From the NCBI RefSeq assembly GCF_000282595.1, contig NZ_AKIZ01000036.1, positions 21,793 through 85,792 on the forward strand: a stretch of 64,000 nt of DNA, written 5' to 3'. Source of the stretch: Phyllobacterium sp. YR531 (GTDB taxonomy: Bacteria; Pseudomonadota; Alphaproteobacteria; Rhizobiales; Rhizobiaceae). Positions 53,016 to 64,000 of this stretch are shown piece by piece. Numbering within the stretch: position 1 is the stretch's first letter; every line of letters begins with the position of its first letter. Position numbers and translations under genes: made by a program. The notes beneath the pieces were generated by a model that saw only the letters and a list, made by a program, of their open reading frames with translations, had not been told where the DNA came from and searched no databases.

Positions 53016-53067
53016 AGCCTCACCCCTTCAAATAAGCATTATTATCATTGCCGCGCCTGGCGGAGAA

Positions 53068-53095
53068 CTGTTCGGGGCGATGTCGCCCCGAACAG
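53068..53095 (-). promoter_or_regulatory. Intercistronic stem-loop after the binding-protein gene
   Basis: CTGTTCGGGGCGA (53068-53080) and its exact complement (53083-53095) form a 13-bp stem over a 2-nt spacer (in practice a 4-nt or larger loop). No T-run follows. It lies 11 bases after the binding-protein stop and before the permease, the same position as the hairpin at 28766-28798, and would favour high binding-protein levels. Confidence 0.78.
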
Positions 53096-53106
53096 AAATG
53101 CTACGT

Positions 53107-54354
53107 TTACTTGGCAGCATCAACAGCCGAAACGAGTTCCTTGACTGCGTCTTCGGACGATAGATCGCCGTTGAACTGACGTGTCACAACGTCATAGATC
53201 GCATTCTTAACAGCAGCCGGATTGGCATGGCCGTGAGCCATTGAACCATAAAGCGTACCTGCTTTATTGGCTTCAGCAAGGTCCTTGATAGCCTTCTTGC
53301 CGCAAGCATCGAATGCTGTATCCGGAACGTCAGTACGTGCAGGTGCAGAACCCTTGACCACGTTGAACGCCGACTGGAATACAGGGTTTTCGATTGCCGA
53401 AGCCATCACAAGCTGCGGCTTTGCCTTTTCTTCGCTGACCTTGAACATGGCGAACTGGTCAGAGTTGAATGTCACAGAACCCTGTGTACCTGGGAAGCGC
53501 ATGCAAACGAAATCCTTGCCTGGCTCCTTCTTGGCTTTGACAAATTCACCCTTTGCCCAGTCACCCATGAACTGCAGACCAGCCTTGTTTTCGATGACCA
53601 TGGCGGAGGCAAGGTTCCAGTCGCGACCGGAGAAATTGTCATCCACATAGCTGCGAAGCTTGGTCATGCGGTCGAAAGCTTCTTTCATCTTGTCGCCGCC
53701 AAGAGCTGCCGGATCGAGATCGATGAAAGCCGCCTTGTAAAAGTCATTGCCGAGCGACAATACCACAGCGTCAAAAATCGTTGCATCCTGCCAAGGCTGA
53801 CCACCGTGGGCGATTGGCGTGATGCCCTGTTCCTTGAACTTGTCGAGAAGAGCAATCAGCTCGTCCCAGTTTGCAGGCTCCTTGCCGCCAGCCTTATCGA
53901 GAGCGGCCTTGTTGATCCAGATCCAGTTGGTCGAGTGCACATTGACCGGAGCTGCGATCCAGTGACCATCATATTTCGAGAACTTCTGCAGTGCCGTTGG
54001 GATCACATCGTCCCACTTCTCTTTGGCAGCAACTTCATCAAGATTACCCAAAGCGCCCTGCTTTGCCCAATCGATAATATCAAAACCAAGCATCTGCACA
54101 GCAGTCGGAGCATTTCCTGCTGTGACGCGGGCACGAAGAACAGTCATGGCTTCCGTACCGCCACCCCCGGAAACAGGCATGTCAGACCAGCTGATGCCCT
54201 TGCTTTCCAGATCCTTCTTCAACACTTCAAGCGCCGTTGCTTCACCACCGGATGTCCACCAGTGCAGAACTTCCACATTCTCGGCAGCACGAGCTGCCGT
54301 TGCAACACCCATCAGCATGGCTGCGGCGGCAACGGTATTCATCAACTTTTTCAT
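53107..54354 (-). CDS. Sugar ABC transporter binding protein, GtsA-like
   Basis: This 415-residue family 1 binding protein has the signal peptide [25 protein letters not shown]. The mature start [33 protein letters not shown], and GDWAKGEF are typical of the glucose/mannose-type binding proteins. GGGAGGACTAA precedes the ATG. It is preceded by 104 bases of non-coding sequence after the aldehyde dehydrogenase gene, so it may have a promoter of its own. Confidence 0.92.
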   Translation of the reverse strand: MKKLMNTVAAAAMLMGVATAARAAENVEVLHWWTSGGEATALEVLKKDLESKGISWSDMPVSGGGGTEAMTVLRARVTAGNAPTAVQMLGFDIIDWAKQGALGNLDEVAAKEKWDDVIPTALQKFSKYDGHWIAAPVNVHSTNWIWINKAALDKAGGKEPANWDELIALLDKFKEQGITPIAHGGQPWQDATIFDAVVLSLGNDFYKAAFIDLDPAALGGDKMKEAFDRMTKLRSYVDDNFSGRDWNLASAMVIENKAGLQFMGDWAKGEFVKAKKEPGKDFVCMRFPGTQGSVTFNSDQFAMFKVSEEKAKPQLVMASAIENPVFQSAFNVVKGSAPARTDVPDTAFDACGKKAIKDLAEANKAGTLYGSMAHGHANPAAVKNAIYDVVTRQFNGDLSSEDAVKELVSAVDAAK

Positions 54355-54458
54355 TTAGTCCTCCCGTGAAAAAAAGAGATAAAATTCAACAAAACCGACT
54401 GAAGTTTCCCCAAGTCCGGAGCATTCATACAGCAAGCAGATTGGCTATTACAATCGAT

Positions 54459-55967
54459 TTAATTGGTTGACCATACTACTTTCCTACTACCTAAGTGCAT
54501 ATTCAATGTCTTGGTCTCAGTGTAGTCCTCAACAGCATGCCGCCCGAGTTCCCGGCCAAGGCCAGATTGTTTATATCCTCCAAACGGCAACTCCGACGCG
54601 CCATCCATGAAAGTGTTCATCCATACCGTACCCGCACGCACCCGGCGACCAACTGTCAGGCACGTATCGAAATCCCGGCTCCACACACCTGCAGACAGGC
54701 CATAATCGATAGAATTGGCGATTTTTACTGCGTCTTCCAACGTTTCAAAGGTCAAAACCGACAAAACAGGGCCAAACACTTCCTCACGCGCAACGGCCAT
54801 TTCGGGCTTTACTGCCGAGAGTATGGTCGGCGACATGAACTGTCCCATACCGAGGTTCAACAACTCTCCGCCATGACTGACTGCGGCTCCTGACGACGCG
54901 GCATTGCGGACATAATCATTGATTTTCGACAAGTGCTCAGGAGTAATAATGGCCCCTACCTTGGTCTGCGGGTCCAGCGGATCGCCCACTTTCACCTTGG
55001 CCGACAGGGCGGCTACCCGCGCCACGACATCATCTGCGATGTCGCGATGGACAATCAGGCGCGAGCCGGCATTACAGCATTCGCCTGCGTTGAAATATGC
55101 ACCAAATACTGCCGCATCGATAAAATCGTCCAGATTTGCATCAGGAAATACGATCTGCGGATTTTTGCCGCCCAGCTCAAGTGAGACTTTTTTCAAAGTC
55201 TGAGCAGCATTGGCCATTGTCAGCTTTCCAACCCCGGTAGAGCCGGTGAAGGATACCATGTCCACATGGGGGTGTGTTGTCATGGGAGCGCCAACTTCCG
55301 GGCCAGTGCCGACAATTATATTGACCACTCCAGAGGGCACGCCCGCTTCCATCAGAATTTCGCCGAGAAGAAGCGTTGAGCCCGATGTAAGCTCCGATGG
55401 TTTGACCACTGTTGTACAGCCAGCGGCAAGAGCAAATGGCAATTTCTGACTGACGATCAGGAAGGGGAAATTCCACGGAGTAATGATGGAAATAACGCCG
55501 ATAGCTTCGCGCAGCACGACGCCAAGCGTTCCTTCTCCAAGAGTATTATAGCTTTCTCCATGAAGGTCGCGCCCAAGGGCAGCAGCATAGCGCCAGATAT
55601 CCACAGCGCCGCCAAGTTCGGCTTTCGCCTGACTGATCGGCTTTCCGGATTCAATGCAATCAAGGTAGGCAAGTTCATCGGCGCGTGTCGCAATAAGATC
55701 GGCCGCTTTGAGCAAGATGTTTGATCGTTCTGCGCCGGTCATATGCGGCCATGGGCCAGTGTCAAATGCCACGCGGGCGGCAGAAATGGCCCGCTCTGCA
55801 TCGGCCTTTGTACCAGCCTGATAACGGGATACGACAACACCGTGCCCCGGGCTTTTGCGTTCGATTACATCGCCTGCCGCACCATTAGTCCACCTGCCAT
55901 CAATCAGCATCTGGAATTCACGTACCTTGAAGTTTTCAAGTGCCTTGGGGCGCACCAGAACTGTCAT
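54459..55967 (-). CDS. Aldehyde dehydrogenase
   Basis: This 502-residue NAD(P)-dependent enzyme has the catalytic glutamate in LELGGKNPQIVFPDANLD and the nucleophile in FNAGECCNAGSR, with GYKQSGLGRELG near the C terminus. The second ATG at 55967 is preferred: it has GGAG at 7 bases and overlaps the enoyl-CoA hydratase stop in a TAATG. The substrate is probably an aldehyde from the pathway of this operon. Confidence 0.93.
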   Translation of the reverse strand: MTVLVRPKALENFKVREFQMLIDGRWTNGAAGDVIERKSPGHGVVVSRYQAGTKADAERAISAARVAFDTGPWPHMTGAERSNILLKAADLIATRADELAYLDCIESGKPISQAKAELGGAVDIWRYAAALGRDLHGESYNTLGEGTLGVVLREAIGVISIITPWNFPFLIVSQKLPFALAAGCTTVVKPSELTSGSTLLLGEILMEAGVPSGVVNIIVGTGPEVGAPMTTHPHVDMVSFTGSTGVGKLTMANAAQTLKKVSLELGGKNPQIVFPDANLDDFIDAAVFGAYFNAGECCNAGSRLIVHRDIADDVVARVAALSAKVKVGDPLDPQTKVGAIITPEHLSKINDYVRNAASSGAAVSHGGELLNLGMGQFMSPTILSAVKPEMAVAREEVFGPVLSVLTFETLEDAVKIANSIDYGLSAGVWSRDFDTCLTVGRRVRAGTVWMNTFMDGASELPFGGYKQSGLGRELGRHAVEDYTETKTLNMHLGSRKVVWSTN

Positions 55968-56746
55968 TACCATTCTCCTTTGAAAGCAGGCTCGCGCTTT
56001 TCGGCAAATGCCGAAACACCTTCTTTGAGGTCCGCTGTCTTTGCCACGAGGATCGAGCCCAAGGCTTCGACCGCTGTTCCATTGTCTTCGCCATTAGCGG
56101 AAGCAATCATGAGTTTTGCCACTTCGATGGCCGAAGGTCCGCGCTTGGCAATGCGTTCGGCGTAGGCTTGTGCCGCTGCAAGGGCAGTTCCCGTTTCGAC
56201 GACATGATCCACCAAGCCAAGAGCAAGACCGTCATCCGCGCTGAAAACTTCGCCTCCCAAGGCCATTCGGCGCACGGCTTGAGCACCAAAGCGCAGGGTA
56301 AGGCGCTGCGTGCCCGACCATCCCGGAATCATTCCCAGGCCCGTTTCGGGCAGACCAAGCTTGATATGTGCTTCTGCAATCCGAATATCCGCCACTGCGG
56401 CAAGTTCAAGTCCACCGCCCAATGCATGGCCATTAAGCGCTGCAATAAGTGGCACCCGCAAAGTGGCCAGACGCTCGAAAACACGATGGCCAAACCGCAC
56501 CCAGGCATGGCCGAATTCATTCGGTGTCATCGCCGCCCAAGCCTTGATATCCCCCCCTGCAGAAAATGCCTTTCCAGCCCCGGTAAGAATCGCCACGCGT
56601 ACCTGCCCATCGGCCTCGACGGTATCGCAAGCGGCGTTCAATTCCTTCAACATGCCGATGTCCAAAGCATTCAGCTTTTCAGGTCGCGCTATGGTTATGG
56701 TCGCGACATGGCCATCAATCGAAACATGGATGCGGGGCTCAGCCAT
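55967..56746 (-). CDS. Enoyl-CoA hydratase/isomerase-family protein
   Basis: This 259-residue crotonase-fold protein starts at the ATG at 56746, overlapping the CoA-transferase stop by 8 bases; the open frame runs further upstream but without family sequence. The oxyanion hole lies in SAGGD (62-66) and GHALGGG (106-112), and a catalytic-type glutamate is at LPETGLG (E134). It acts on a CoA thioester, presumably one made by the neighbouring CoA-transferase. Confidence 0.91.
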   Translation of the reverse strand: MAEPRIHVSIDGHVATITIARPEKLNALDIGMLKELNAACDTVEADGQVRVAILTGAGKAFSAGGDIKAWAAMTPNEFGHAWVRFGHRVFERLATLRVPLIAALNGHALGGGLELAAVADIRIAEAHIKLGLPETGLGMIPGWSGTQRLTLRFGAQAVRRMALGGEVFSADDGLALGLVDHVVETGTALAAAQAYAERIAKRGPSAIEVAKLMIASANGEDNGTAVEALGSILVAKTADLKEGVSAFAEKREPAFKGEW

Positions 56747-58340
56747 GGAGTTTCCTCTGCATCTTTTGCGGCAGCTTGAGGCCAAATGGTTCTGGCGAAA
56801 ACAGATGCGCATCCATCAGCTTGAGGTCGCGCGCAACAACGAGGGGAAATTCCGATTGGTCCAGAATATGCGCTTGCAAATCAATGCCCGGCGCAATCTC
56901 TGTCAGGACAAGTCCTTCGGGACGCAAAACCATAACGCAGCGTTCGGTCACATAAGTAATGTCCTGCCCTTGTTCTACGGCACGGCGGCCGGAAAAAGTG
57001 ACGTGTTCCACCTCGTTGACGAGCTTTTTCAGCTTGCCTTCCTTCTCGATAACCAGCTTGCCGTTTTCGATGTGCACCTTCGCGCCAGCATTGAACATAC
57101 CGGAGAAAACAATCTTGCGGGCACGAGCCGTTATATCGACAAAACCGCCAGCACCCGCGGTAACGTGAGGGCGAAAGCTGAGCTTTGAAACATTCACCGA
57201 ACCAGACTTATCGATCTCCAGGAACGACAACAGAGAGGCATCGAAACCTGCACCTTGGAAATAGGTGAACTGGTGAGGCGAAGGCACAAAGGCTTCCGCA
57301 TTGGATGCACAGCCAAAAGCAAAATCCAGCAATGGTATGCCGCCAACCGGCCCCTGCTCTATCACCCAGGTAACAGCGCCGTGCAGGCCCTCTTCGAGCA
57401 GAATACGCGGCACATTTGCGGAGATACCAAAGCCGAGATTGACTGCACTACCCGCTTCCAGCTCACTGGCCACACGGCGCGCTATAACCTTCTGGATATT
57501 GAAATCCGCCAGAGCAAAATCTTCCAGCGGATGGAAAATCTCGCCGGAAATAGCAGGATCATAAAGGGTTTGGGTTGTCTGTTTCTGGTCGGGATCGACT
57601 ACGATGTAATCGACGAGAATACCGGGAACACGCACATCATGCGGCTTCAGTGAGCCGCTTTTGGTAATGCGCTTAACCTGCGCAATAACGATGCCGCCAT
57701 TGTTTCGCACGGCCAGCGCCTGATCAAAGCCACCAAGGTAGGCGCCCTCATGCTCATAAGTGAGATTGCCGCGTTCATCGGCAGTCGTAGCGCGAATAAT
57801 GGCCACCTGAGGTATGACCGGTTTGAAAAACAGCCATTCCTCACCATCGAAATCGATCTTGCGGACAAGAGGCTCTTGCGCGGCAGGAGCATTCATGGCG
57901 CAACCTTGCCGGTCCGGATCGACAAAAGTATCCAGACCAACCTTGGTCAGCACACCGGGTCGCTTGGCTGCTGCCTCGCGGTGCATGTCGAACAGAATGC
58001 CAGACGGAACATTATAGGCTGCCACTTCATCATTGCCGATCATCTGCCAGATCAAAGGCGGTTCAGCTGTGGAAGGTCCAGATGGATACGACCCGCCGAT
58101 AATCTTTTTGAGCAGGCCTTTCTTTGCAATGTAATCGACACCCTTGATCCCGCTCATATCCCCCGCTGCGATGGGGTGCAATGTGGTGAGATCACGTGGG
58201 TGGCCTGTCGCATCAAACCGTGCGCCAATGGCCTTCAGCATCAGGTCCGGGCAGCCAAGGCCACTGGATGAAGATACCGTGACGACAGCTTCATCAGGAA
58301 TGAGTTCCGCAGCTTGTTCCGGGGTTATGTGCTTGTTCAT
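56739..58340 (-). CDS. Acyl-CoA:acetate/3-ketoacid CoA-transferase, YdiF type
   Basis: This 533-residue fused alpha-beta CoA-transferase has the N-terminal VTVSSSSGLGCPDLMLKAIGARFD and GSYPSGPST segments, and WVIEQGPVGGIP, where the glutamate of the EQG motif forms the enzyme-CoA thioester in this family. It converts a carboxylic acid to its CoA ester at the cost of another CoA thioester. It starts 18 bases after the Gfo/Idh gene. This places an acid as an intermediate of the pathway. Confidence 0.92.
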   Translation of the reverse strand: MNKHITPEQAAELIPDEAVVTVSSSSGLGCPDLMLKAIGARFDATGHPRDLTTLHPIAAGDMSGIKGVDYIAKKGLLKKIIGGSYPSGPSTAEPPLIWQMIGNDEVAAYNVPSGILFDMHREAAAKRPGVLTKVGLDTFVDPDRQGCAMNAPAAQEPLVRKIDFDGEEWLFFKPVIPQVAIIRATTADERGNLTYEHEGAYLGGFDQALAVRNNGGIVIAQVKRITKSGSLKPHDVRVPGILVDYIVVDPDQKQTTQTLYDPAISGEIFHPLEDFALADFNIQKVIARRVASELEAGSAVNLGFGISANVPRILLEEGLHGAVTWVIEQGPVGGIPLLDFAFGCASNAEAFVPSPHQFTYFQGAGFDASLLSFLEIDKSGSVNVSKLSFRPHVTAGAGGFVDITARARKIVFSGMFNAGAKVHIENGKLVIEKEGKLKKLVNEVEHVTFSGRRAVEQGQDITYVTERCVMVLRPEGLVLTEIAPGIDLQAHILDQSEFPLVVARDLKLMDAHLFSPEPFGLKLPQKMQRKLHG

Positions 58341-58358
58341 GCTTGTTTTCGTTCTTCT

Positions 58359-60394
<2,036 letters not shown>

Positions 60395-60426
60395 AATCCA
60401 TTTCCTCCACTTCGCATGCTATATAA

Positions 60427-60440
60427 TTGGAACGTTCCAA
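60427..60440. promoter_or_regulatory. LacI-type operator 1
   Basis: TTGGAACGTTCCAA is a perfect 14-bp palindrome with the CG centre that LacI-family proteins favour. It lies 32 bases upstream of the lacI start. Confidence 0.8.
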
Positions 60441-60606
60441 AAAGGTCAAGAGAGTATTTATTACAACTTTGCACACGCAATTTACGCCCCATGGTTACAA
60501 TTCCACTCCCCTTTTCCGGAAATTTGCTCGCAAATCCATTAAATTTTATCGCATCTCGGTAGAATACTCCCGCAATTTTCTTTCCATCGGAATTATTGCT
60601 TGTTTT

Positions 60607-60620
60607 TTGGATCGTTCCAA
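60607..60620. promoter_or_regulatory. LacI-type operator 2
   Basis: TTGGATCGTTCCAA differs from operator 1 at one base and has the same CG centre and AT flanks. It lies 34 bases before the DUF993 start, where the promoter would be expected. Its centre is 180 bp from that of operator 1, so looping is possible. Confidence 0.75.
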
Positions 60621-60654
60621 AATATGTGTTGCTTCAATCGACGGGAGCGATGAA

Positions 60655-61818
60655 ATGACTGACATCTTGAAGTTGCCTGATCAAAGCGGTGCAATCACCA
60701 GTTACAAATTGCTTGGCACACCGATAGCGCCGCCCTCCAGCCCTCCCCTCTTCAATCGCATTGCCTATGCCGCGGCGCATGTGGTGTCCGATCCTCTTCG
60801 CGATGCATTGCCATGGGGATCACCCGCAATCGATTGGGATGCGACCATGGCATTCCGCCATCACCTTTGGTCGCTCGGATTCAGGATTGCCGAGGCAATG
60901 GATACCGCACAGCGCGGCATGGGTGTAGATTGGGTTGGCGCACGCGAACTGATCCGCCGTTCGCTGGCGGCATCGCGCAGCGTTGCCGGTGCCGATCTGG
61001 CCTGCGGTGCCGGAACCGATCAGCTTGCACCGGAAAATGCCAAGACGCTTCAGGATGTCATCGACGCCTATGAAACGCAGATTGATTTTGTCGAGGCGGA
61101 AGGTGGGCGTGCGGTCATGATGGCCAGCCGGGCACTCGCCCGCGTTGCCCGATCAGGTGAGGATTATCGCGCCGTCTATGGGCATATCCTCGGCCAGACC
61201 CGGGAGAAGGTTGTCTTGCATTGGCTGGGAGACATGTTCGATCCGCAGCTTGCCGGCTATTGGGGTTCGTCATCGTTCGACAAGGCACTGGAAACGGTAC
61301 TCGCCATTATCAATGACAACCGGGAAAAGGTCGAGGGGATCAAGATTTCTCTCCTCGACAACGCCCGAGAAATCGAGTTGCGCAAGCGTCTGCCGGATGG
61401 CGTCCTTTGCTTCACCGGCGATGACTTCAACTATGCCGAACTGATTGAAGGCGATGGCGAACGCTATAGCCACGCGTTGCTGGGCATTTTCGATGCAGTG
61501 GCTCCATCCGCTTCAAAGGCACTTGGTCATCTCGCAGAAGGCGACACGCAGACATTTCGCGCTGTCATAGAACCTACCGTTCCGCTTTCCCGCAAGATTT
61601 TTGAGACACCTACACAATATTACAAAGCCGGCGTTGTATTTCTTGCCTGGCTCAATGGGCATCAATCCCATTTCACCATGCCCGCCGGAATGCAGTCCGC
61701 CCGCGGCATCGTCCACTATGCCGACATTTTCCGACTCGCGGATCAGGCGAATGTACTCGACAAACCCAATCTGGCAGTCAACAGGATGAAAAGCCTGCTG
61801 CAGGTTTACGGGTTGTAG
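60655..61818 (+). CDS. DUF993 protein, dihydrodipicolinate synthase-like barrel
   Basis: This 387-residue protein (ATG at 60655, after GGGAGC) matches the DUF993 family, annotated as dihydrodipicolinate synthase-like. Segments such as WDATMAFRHHLWSLGFRIAEAMDTAQRGMG and KVVLHWLGDMFDPQLAGYWG are characteristic. It may be an aldolase or lyase of the TIM-barrel type; no reaction can be named. The open frame extends further upstream but without conserved sequence or a ribosome site. It is divergent from lacI, under the same operator pair. Confidence 0.83.
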   Translation: MTDILKLPDQSGAITSYKLLGTPIAPPSSPPLFNRIAYAAAHVVSDPLRDALPWGSPAIDWDATMAFRHHLWSLGFRIAEAMDTAQRGMGVDWVGARELIRRSLAASRSVAGADLACGAGTDQLAPENAKTLQDVIDAYETQIDFVEAEGGRAVMMASRALARVARSGEDYRAVYGHILGQTREKVVLHWLGDMFDPQLAGYWGSSSFDKALETVLAIINDNREKVEGIKISLLDNAREIELRKRLPDGVLCFTGDDFNYAELIEGDGERYSHALLGIFDAVAPSASKALGHLAEGDTQTFRAVIEPTVPLSRKIFETPTQYYKAGVVFLAWLNGHQSHFTMPAGMQSARGIVHYADIFRLADQANVLDKPNLAVNRMKSLLQVYGL

Positions 61819-62037
61819 CGACAACAGGTTTGACAGATCGGCGAATAAGCTGCGTACCTGTTTGACAGGCCGCCGCCACTTGTCATGTATTTCCCGGTGC
61901 TTCTGCGCCTAGATATCCTTGCTCTGCAAAAGAGCAGAAATTGCAACTGCACGTAAAATAGGCGCTTGACGGCGCAACCGATTACACCCCTAATAGCACA
62001 ATATTATTAGACTGTTATTGTTTCGAGGAATTTTATT

Positions 62038-64000
62038 ATGAATTTTCACGCCACAGCTGCGGCTATTTCCGCAGGTCACAACCGCTTATCAGCATTTCGC
62101 AAGTTTTTGAAGGGCTCCGCGTGTATTGCGCTGATTATGGCTGCAACAAGTGCCACGGCACTGGCAGACGGGAAGTATCATAATGCCGATGGCAGCACGA
62201 CCGATGATCTGGAAGCTGCCGCAGAAACATGGCGCGCTGACAAAGAATTTCAAGGTAATTGGGGCGTTGGAGCCATCAAGGCTGAATACGCCTATGCCAA
62301 AGGATACACAGGCAAGAACATCAAGATTGGAATTTTCGACACTGGCGTCGACCGAACCCATTCGGAGTTTGCAAAGGATGGAAAACTTACGACCCTAAAC
62401 ACACAAGGAAAATATATTCATACTTGGATCGATTCAGTGGACGGAAAGACCATTTATACGGTTGCTGGAGAAGAGTTCAATTTGGATGGCGGCAGCCCTT
62501 ACCAAGGGGATAACCACGGAACGCATGTGGGCGGCATTGCTGGTGCAGCACGAAATTCTACTAAAATGCATGGCGTTGCTTTTGATGGGAAAATTGTCGC
62601 CGCTAACAATGGCGACGCCGGTCCGGAGCATGGGGACATCAACAGCAACGACGGTGCATCTTATGGTGCGGGTTTCGACGCACTCGTTGCCAGTGGTGTA
62701 CGTGTTATCAATAATAGCTGGGGAATTGGTTGGCGGTCCTCTGAAAGAGCTGGGGTGCATGGCGAAGGGTTGATCAAACAGTATCATGAAAATCCGACAC
62801 AGGGGGCAATTGAAGGTATGACCCGGGCCGCCAAAGCGGACGTGCTAATGGTATTCGCGAATGGAGAAGACCAAAACAAGGGTGGAGACGTGACAAACGC
62901 ACTGCCTTTCTTTCGCCCGGAAATTGAAGACCATTGGGTCAATGTAAATGCTCTTACCAAGAAAAACGGCAAACTTGCTATGGCCGGTTTTTCAGATGAC
63001 TGCGGATTGACGAAGTACTACTGTATCTCTGCCCCCGGTGAAAATATCCTCAGCGCAGTACCGGGAGGATATAGCCCACTCGCTGGTACATCTATGGCTG
63101 CACCGAACGTGTCGGGCTCACTCGCAGTTTTGATGGAGCGATATCCCTATCTCACAAATACGCAAATTCGGGATACTCTTCTGACAACGGCTTCTCATCT
63201 TGGCAAAAGCGCTACCGGCATCCCTGATAATGTTTACGGGTGGGGGGCCAGCGATTTGCAAAAAGCGATGGACGGTCCTGGCCAATTTGTGAACCGGTTT
63301 GTTGTTGATCTGTCGAAAGATGCCGTCGTTACGGGTCACGCAAATGGTACCGATGTTTGGTCCAACGATATTTCTGACACGGCTTTGAAGGCGCGCAAGG
63401 CGGAGGAAGCTCAGGAAGTTTTGGATTGGCAACAGAAAAAGAAGGCCAAGGGCTGGGAGAGCGGCATTCCTGAAAAACAATTGGCCGATATGGCTGATGC
63501 CTACTTGAAAGATGCGCCAGCGCTGCTAACGAAGCTGGCGGCAGTCCTATCAATTGGGAAATTTGAGAAGGAACTTGCAGCGGTACAGGCAAACCCGCTG
63601 GCAAAGAGCGCCTTAGACCGTTTGTTGATAAAGACGAGTTATCCTGATTATTTCCCTTATGCCTCATATCCCCAGTATTCTTGGGTCGCCCAAGCTATAG
63701 GGGCGGATCTTGTAAAGCTGCTGAAAGACCCGGCATTTTCGATTTTGCCTGCTGAGATTGATCAGTTTAAAGCAGATGAGCGTCTTGTTTTTGACCATTT
63801 TGAGAACACCCGTATCCCGTACCTCACCGCCAAACTCGCTGATCCCACTTCTTACGATGGTGGGTTGACCAAATCCGGCCTTGGCACCTTACGGCTGACC
63901 GGGGACAGCACCTATTCAGGCGATACGATTGTCGATGGCGGGGAACTTGTGATCGGCAGGGAAGGGTCGATTACCTCGGCGTCGATTGTCAATGATACCG
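62038..64000 (+). CDS. S8 serine protease autotransporter (truncated by window edge)
   Basis: From the ATG at 62038 (GAGGAA upstream) 654 residues are open to the window end. A hydrophobic stretch after a positive N region (RKFLKGSACIALIMAATSATALA, about 21-43) is a long signal peptide. The subtilase triad is Asp101 (IGIFDTGVD), His163 (DNHGTHVGG) and Ser352 (LAGTSMAAP). The tail (about residues 610-645) reads TKSGLGTLRLTGDSTYSGD, then GGELVIG, an autotransporter-associated passenger repeat. A beta-barrel domain is therefore expected beyond the edge. The protein is predicted to be a surface-displayed or released protease. Confidence 0.9.
   Translation, partial: MNFHATAAAISAGHNRLSAFRKFLKGSACIALIMAATSATALADGKYHNADGSTTDDLEAAAETWRADKEFQGNWGVGAIKAEYAYAKGYTGKNIKIGIFDTGVDRTHSEFAKDGKLTTLNTQGKYIHTWIDSVDGKTIYTVAGEEFNLDGGSPYQGDNHGTHVGGIAGAARNSTKMHGVAFDGKIVAANNGDAGPEHGDINSNDGASYGAGFDALVASGVRVINNSWGIGWRSSERAGVHGEGLIKQYHENPTQGAIEGMTRAAKADVLMVFANGEDQNKGGDVTNALPFFRPEIEDHWVNVNALTKKNGKLAMAGFSDDCGLTKYYCISAPGENILSAVPGGYSPLAGTSMAAPNVSGSLAVLMERYPYLTNTQIRDTLLTTASHLGKSATGIPDNVYGWGASDLQKAMDGPGQFVNRFVVDLSKDAVVTGHANGTDVWSNDISDTALKARKAEEAQEVLDWQQKKKAKGWESGIPEKQLADMADAYLKDAPALLTKLAAVLSIGKFEKELAAVQANPLAKSALDRLLIKTSYPDYFPYASYPQYSWVAQAIGADLVKLLKDPAFSILPAEIDQFKADERLVFDHFENTRIPYLTAKLADPTSYDGGLTKSGLGTLRLTGDSTYSGDTIVDGGELVIGREGSITSASIVNDT

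Overview
The window reads as alphaproteobacterial chromosome, most likely Brucellaceae (the Brucella/Ochrobactrum group) or a close relative in the Rhizobiales. I base this on the ubiE-ubiB-coaBC run, the two DUF982 proteins (a family centred on Rhizobiales), the number of ABC importers with family-1 binding proteins, and intergenic palindromic repeats of the kind seen in this group. This is inferred from recognised families; no database search was possible. Coding is dense, with many ATGA and TAATG overlaps. No phage, insertion sequence, integrase or CRISPR array was seen.

Layout. 1-8.4 kb: end of an acyl-CoA synthetase, a VOC protein, prfC, a class II amidotransferase, then a forward block of dut, a PEP-mutase-like protein, a HAD phosphatase and a trans-3-hydroxyproline dehydratase-type enzyme, followed by an ArsR-AHSA1-VOC operon with twin palindromic operators. 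8.4-12.8 kb: ubiE-ubiB-coaBC-GNAT on the minus strand; CoaBC carries an N-terminal antitoxin-like ribbon-helix-helix domain. 12.9-22.5 kb: upp, then a minus-strand nucleoside uptake and salvage operon (ABC ATPase, isochorismatase-like protein, two permeases, cdd, purine nucleoside phosphorylase, deoA), with slyX-GNAT and a separate BMP-type binding protein upstream. 22.6-25.9 kb: msrA with a small membrane protein, tRNA-Ser(GGA), and a gene-poor stretch holding a GGDEF remnant and inverted repeats.

25.6-33.9 kb: a sugar locus. A GntR/UTRA regulator and a SIS-domain isomerase diverge from a minus-strand operon of a GH4 enzyme, a PfkB kinase, an ABC sugar importer and a small zinc-ribbon protein; a perfect 16-bp palindrome lies between them. 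33.9-40.7 kb: a DUF4139 protein, an HDAC-like amidohydrolase with an MHS transporter, a DUF4864 protein, a second MFS transporter and a GNAT. 40.8-46.1 kb: a LysR gene divergent from an ArgH paralogue plus polar amino-acid ABC importer operon, then a DUF982 gene.

46.2-61.8 kb: a large minus-strand catabolic block: LacI regulator, Gfo/Idh dehydrogenase, CoA-transferase, enoyl-CoA hydratase, aldehyde dehydrogenase, sugar ABC importer, and a GMC-SDR-GMC oxidoreductase trio. A divergent DUF993 gene faces it. Two TTGGAwCGTTCCAA sites, one 32 bp before lacI and one 34 bp before the DUF993 gene, make this look like a single LacI regulon. 62.0 kb to the edge: a secreted S8 serine protease autotransporter, cut by the window end.
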